Part shown: positions 59,286 through 64,000 of the stretch, in pieces | How positions within the stretch are numbered: position 1 is the stretch's first letter | How the letters are laid out: each line of letters starts with the position of its first letter | NCBI GenBank assembly: GCA_019671135.1 | Contig: JAHRHY010000008.1 | Coordinates: 1,612,001-1,676,000, forward strand | Direction: 5' to 3' | Source: Linnemannia hyalina | Lineage: Eukaryota; Mortierellomycota; Mortierellomycetes; Mortierellales; Mortierellaceae | Length of the DNA stretch: 64,000 nucleotides | Translations under genes and position numbers: made by a program | Notes under the pieces: generated by a model | Told to the model about the DNA's origin: nothing | Databases searched by the model: none | Seen by the model: the letters and a program-made list of their open reading frames with translations, nothing else

Positions 59286-61353
59286 GCTGGTATGTGTGTA
59301 TGTGATTATGCGGATGGGTATATCTATGCTGAGTTGATGGTGGTCGTTAATGGTCTAGTGGAGTTTTGTTCTGCTCGAGAGAGGAAGTGGAGGGAAAGAG
59401 TCGCTGTAGATGTTGAATGTATGAGGAGGAAAAGTCGAATAGGTTGAGTAGAATTGCAGAGGGAAGGGGGTGAATTAGAAGAGAAAGGGATGCTTATGTG
59501 CAAGGGAGGATATTATGGTATGGGTCTAATGGCGAACCGTTGCAGGAATACAACGGATGGAGTAGAAGGAGTAGTACTAATTATGTGATTTGAGGGGGTG
59601 GAAGAGATGGAGAGTAGGTTGGACATTCAGAAGAAGAAGAGAAGGAAGGGAAGAAGGAAGAAGGAAGAAGAGAAGAAGGGAAAGGAAGATGAAAGGAGTG
59701 TAATTTAATTTAAAGGAATAGAAAAGACGGAGATGCAGTTGGCTTAAGTATTCGCCTCGCATTGACACAGACAAAGCAACAGGTCTGCCCGACTGACAAA
59801 AAAAGGGAAAAGGGAGCATCCGAATGAAGGGGTTGAGTTCAACCTTGCGATTGAAAACATCAAACTATGAACGAGGGAGGGAGCGGAGGAAGAGGGGGGC
59901 ACATACACTTCTTTCGTAATACATGTCACACTCACACAAAAATGAATGAATGGAATGAATAGGAGAACAGGCACAGTTGTCCTGACATCTACTTTGGTGG
60001 CACTCACTTGTCTTTCTTTTCTTTCTCACTCCCTTTTTTTTCACGGGTACCTCTTTCCAACCCTGATGGCTTACCTGAACACCTCCTTAGCCAGCTTAGC
60101 TGCTTAGAAAAATCATACCAATTAGGGGATAAGGGGATGAAGGGATGAGGAGTCCCTGACTGTCCAGGGTTAGATTCACCCAAGAAATCCTCAAACAGTT
60201 GAGTATCCTCTGTGCACTGCATGTATGTAACATTTTTTTCCTTCCCAGGCCCATTCTACTAGGGCGTTTCAATCGTGCCTTGTTGGAAGGGGATGTACAA
60301 CAGTCGAAAGGGGTAGGAAAGGTAAGGGAATGTGTATAGAAAGGATGGTTCACATTGTTTTTATATTGTTCATCACGAGAACAAGGACAATCAAAAGAAA
60401 AGCTCACTGTCAAGGATACAGACGTGCTTACCGCTGTTGTTTGTCTACAATTGCAAACAAGTTCAAGTTCAAGGCCAATCCAACCTCACTCTATGATCCG
60501 TTAATTTGCTCGATCCATCAACAAGGTGTGAATGACCCTTGGACTCCACCAACAAACACCAAGCAGCCAAAGTAAAAAAAATGAAAAAAATTGGTACATG
60601 GCAAGGATACAAAAAAAGGCGGGACAGATGAAGGATTGGGGGGTTGTTGTGTAGTTTTTTTCGATCGGGAAACCTCAATTGGTTTTTGCCTTGACCATCT
60701 ATATCCATGTTCTTGTCCTTGGCCTCGGCATTTGTTGATGTTGTTAATGTTGTTGATGCTGTTGCAGCGTTGATGTCTTAACTCTGCATGGCCGGACAGG
60801 CTCAGGCACACAACCCCACCCTCATCCAAATCATCCCACCTGCAAAAAAAAGGTTCGATATTTAGATGCGTGGCATCAACAGTAACAACAGCTACTCGAC
60901 AACAATTAGAAGAGGCGAAGAATAAAAAAACGGAATTCATCATCATCATCATTCGTTTCATGCAAAATGACCAACAAGAAAGGAGGAGGAGGAGTGTGCG
61001 CAATTATTTTTTTCATGGACCCCTGGACGGATTGGCCCGTTTTCCCCTTTTGCCCATCCTGTTATCGCCCCTTCAAATTCAATTTCCCCTGCCCAGGTCC
61101 ATCTTTCATTCATCCTCGTTTCATCTATGAAGTCCCTTTTTCATCCTCAATTCAGGTCCAAAGATCACTGCCTATCCAGCCCATTCCATCATCACCTTGG
61201 CCATATTCTTTTCTTTGTTTTCAATACTCAAAAAATGAACCAATGCCTCCATCACGACAATGAACTTTAATATCTACAGTGATTGCGGTCATGATAGTGA
61301 ACTGGTATTACATACGCAAAACAGACAAACAGAAAGGAAGAGACTCACACCTC
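59286..61353. other. 2 kb upstream region of the Uds1-like gene, no gene seen
   Basis: The region carries GA-rich blocks (59600-59700) and only short ORFs without domain features. Its length suggests an extended promoter and leader, possibly with a 5' UTR intron, for the Uds1-like gene, plus the 3' flank of the PFK-2 gene. Confidence 0.45.
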
Positions 61354-64000
61354 TCAGACAGCAAGAGCTAGTCCCTGACCGAATTCATTCTTGAGTTGCC
61401 GATGTCGCTCCGACGTGATAGGTGAGGGCGCAATCGAGAGGCCAGGGGTCGAAGACGAAGGGGATGAAGTCGATGACGAAAACGCTGTTGAGCTCTCGTG
61501 TCGGATCTGCTTGCCGCCTTCGGGCATATACTGTCCCATGTACATAGGTGAAGCAGGTACATTCCCTGCCAAACACATCAGGTTGGCAGTCTGTTGTTGC
61601 CAATTGACGCTTGCCACCAAATCGGGGATCCTATGCCGCCTCTCCTCTGTTGTGTACGCTGTCGGCGTCAGTTCCAACAACACGCCCTCTGGAATCTCCA
61701 GACTTGGAATCTCCTATAGAGTAAAAGTTTTTCGAAGTAATGTGTTAGAAGGAATAAAATCAAAGGCATGTTGCTGTTTTCGTTCGGAGATATAACAAAA
61801 CGCAAAGAACACAAACAAATTGCTTACCGATTCTGGCAGTCCGTTCAGGTAGCCATAGAGACAACGCAGGACACTCTCATGTGCAACGATGAGGACATCA
61901 TTCTTTTCCCTCTCCAGTTCCAAGATGACCATTTCCAGTCGATTTGCAAGGTCATAGTACGACTGTGTTGGTTATTCAGGCCGACAAACAGAAAGGACCA
62001 AGTAAACATGCAGTGTTAGAGCGGATCGCGGATACAAAAAAATGTCTCATCGTCATGTCGCATGAGGTTGCAAGGCTAATACAAAAGTTCCGCTAGCGCA
62101 AATTCTCCTTTCTGTCCGTAGAGCATTGTGGTTGCAGTTTTTTGATTCTTACCTCTGCGCGAGGGAAACGGTGACGGTAAGGGTCGGCTTTGGCTCGGAG
62201 GATCTCGTCTGGGTATTGCTCCTCAATCTCTTCTGGTGTCATTTGGTCGCAAACACCTGGGTTTCTCTCTGCAAGGACGCTCCGCTGGCGAACAATAATC
62301 TCCTCGTGGTCCAAAAAGTGAGCTGCGGTCTGGAAACTCCGTTTGCGAGACGATGTCCAAACAGTGAGTGGCCGTTGTGTTTCGGGTGTTGATGAAGAGG
62401 TCGGAGACGACGTGGCGGTGTTTTCGCGAAGAGCCAAGAGAAAGTTTTTCAAGTTTTCAGCATATCGATGTCCTCCCGGTGCCAAGGGAGCGTCAGCCTT
62501 GTATGAGTATTCGTGGAGTGACACTCCATTCTATTCCGGAGGAAATGATGGATGGTTAGTGTTGATTGAAGTGGAGGGTACATGTATCATCATTAAAGTG
62601 GGTTAAGTTTGCTCATACCCTGGCGAAATAGATAGTCCGGGGAGAGATGTGAAGGTTCGTGAGGTAATAGACAATCTTGCTTTGGAGGAAACCTTGGGCG
62701 TTGTTGACTATGATGCGCTCTCCTGCATTGATGACTTTGACGAAGCTTAGGCTGAGATCAGAGATGGTTGTGTAGAATGGTTCGTGGTTGGCGATCCTGC
62801 GCTTGAAGTCATTCACAGCATCTGTGCGATCCCATCCGACGTACTATCGATGTGATGGATATCAAAAAAGAAGAGGAATGGTTGAGATGTCACGAGCAAA
62901 AATAACACAAGGAGGGGAGATGAGAGCGATCAAAAACATGATAAAGCACAACACAAGAAATACAAAAAAAAAATGCTCTCTTTCTCTTTTCTCTTTGTGA
63001 ATGTGGACAAAGTAAACGGCATCTTTTCAAGATATCTCTCCTTCGAACTTTTGTCCACGGGTACATAAAAATAATCGAAAGAACAAGGAGAGATGACTTA
63101 CGTCGGGAGATGAGACTTTGACGCTGCGGATGTTGGCATCAACAATGGCAGGATTATCACAGATAGTCTCGATGAACATGGGCTGGACATTGCAAGCCTT
63201 GAACCGCTCAACAAGCTCCTGTCTCCGCTCGACTGTTGTGTTACTACCATCGAGGATACCAACTTGACCTCCTTGTGAGAACCACTGGACCATGTCGTCT
63301 AGACAGGCATTGGCGATCTTGAGACGCATATCTGCTGTGGCCTTGTTGGCTTGATGATGTGAGTAATCATAGGGGGATGGGAAAGATGGGAGGGAGGAAA
63401 AAGGAGAGAGAAATGTGAAAAGGAGAGAGAGAGAAGATCCATGTGGACTGAATGTCAATCAATGAGTTATTTGATTTAGCGTGTGCTGAGTAAAGACTGG
63501 ACGAGAGATAAGATAAGAGAGTGAGGGAGGGAAAGGGAGGAAGGAAGGTACGCCCATTTATCATACATCATTGAATTTGAATAACAGCTAGCTGGACATC
63601 AACAACAACAACATCGATAATAATAATAACAACAAAAAAGAAAGTACAACAATCCTGTACATATTCACCCAAACAACAGGAGGAGGTGTATACCTGGAGA
63701 GAAAAAGTCGTTGGTGAGTTCAACACCGATAATCTGCCGACGGTAGTTGCCAACGCTAAAGACTTTGGACTGGACACCGAGCCAACGGATATATCGATAA
63801 AGGGACCGAGAGATGGCGGTCTTGCCTCTTGCAGGGAGTCTGTGACACATCGACGCAGAGACACGCACGCACGCACATATGAATGGTTAAGAGAAAAGTT
63901 GATAAGTGGTCAGGTCCAAAGGTAGAATGGATAGATTCGTGCCAAGAGCAGTGTTGTTTCCTCCGAGGAAGTGATATTGAGTAAAGTACCCGACGAGAAT
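61354..64000 (-). CDS. 6-phosphofructo-2-kinase/fructose-2,6-bisphosphatase, 5' part outside the window
   Basis: Exons seen are 63990-64000 (only ILVG), 63694-63839, 63102-63349, 62619-62843, 62153-62530, 61828-61962 and 61354-61713, all joining in frame. Kinase domain: Walker A GLPARGKTAISRSLYRYIRW (Gly split by an intron), KVFSVGNYRRQ, QVGILDGSNTTVERRQEL, FIETICDNP and NIRSVKVSSPDY. Linker: SFVKVINAGERIIVNNAQGF and YYLTNLHISPRTIYFAR. In the phosphatase domain the catalytic RHGE is replaced by RNGV, so the phospho-accepting His is Asn; the second His (VAHESVLRCLYGY) remains. This predicts a kinase that makes fructose-2,6-bisphosphate but cannot hydrolyse it, like yeast Pfk26. The C-terminus is a Ser-rich tail. 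The N-terminal regulatory part is not in the window. Confidence 0.94.

Noticed and set aside
1..64000. CRISPR array, prophage or bacterial operon signals
   Set aside because: The window is intron-bearing eukaryotic sequence; the tandem repeats present have no unique spacers of constant length.

Overview
The window is nuclear DNA of a filamentous fungus, most likely an early-diverging Mucoromycota lineage close to Mortierella. The evidence is intron-rich genes (mostly 60-400 bp GT..AG introns with YAG acceptors), GC-rich third codon positions in exons against AT-rich introns, a gene set that includes families usually discussed in animals (DIS3L, phosphorylase-kinase regulatory subunit), and relics of Crinkler-type and TnpB/Fanzor-type genes like those abundant in Mortierella genomes. 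The genus is inference; there is no rRNA or other barcode here.

Left part (1-22 kb), from left to right: an incomplete small secreted protein gene (-); a 1062-residue coiled-coil protein (-); a microsomal cytochrome P450 (-); a Ctr-type copper transporter (-) sharing a 295 bp promoter region with a DIS3L-like exoribonuclease (+); ribosomal protein eL32 (-); the TFIIF beta subunit (+); and a GPI-anchored GH18 chitinase (-) with a 219 bp Tc1/pogo-type MITE in its first intron.

Middle part (22-40.5 kb): a 1562-residue phosphorylase b kinase alpha/beta-type regulatory subunit (+) is followed by a decayed island of about 5 kb. The island holds a frameshifted Crinkler-like P-loop ATPase/PD-(D/E)xK pseudogene (+), a 28/31 bp minisatellite touching its stop codon, a minus-strand relic of a related repeat gene, and a plus-strand relic of a Fanzor/TnpB-like nuclease. 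Next come a pyrimidine-rich leader and a Gln/Ser-rich protein with two C-terminal C2H2 fingers (+), then a second repeat patch with a Tc1/mariner transposase remnant and poly-G/poly-C tracts.

Right part (40.5-64 kb), all on the minus strand: REV3 (DNA polymerase zeta, 12 exons), eIF3 subunit L, a checkpoint-type kinase with one FHA domain before and two after the catalytic domain, a Uds1-domain septation-type coiled-coil protein, and the 5'-truncated gene of a 6-phosphofructo-2-kinase/fructose-2,6-bisphosphatase whose phosphatase histidine is replaced by asparagine.

Most genes are unrelated housekeeping functions with no operon-like logic. Themes that recur are glycogen/glycolysis control (PhK regulatory subunit, PFK-2), genome maintenance (REV3, FHA kinase) and RNA metabolism (DIS3L, TFIIF, eIF3L, eL32). 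Exon boundaries were placed by hand from splice signals and reading-frame continuity; for the complete genes the summed exons keep a single frame, but individual ends may be off by a base or two.
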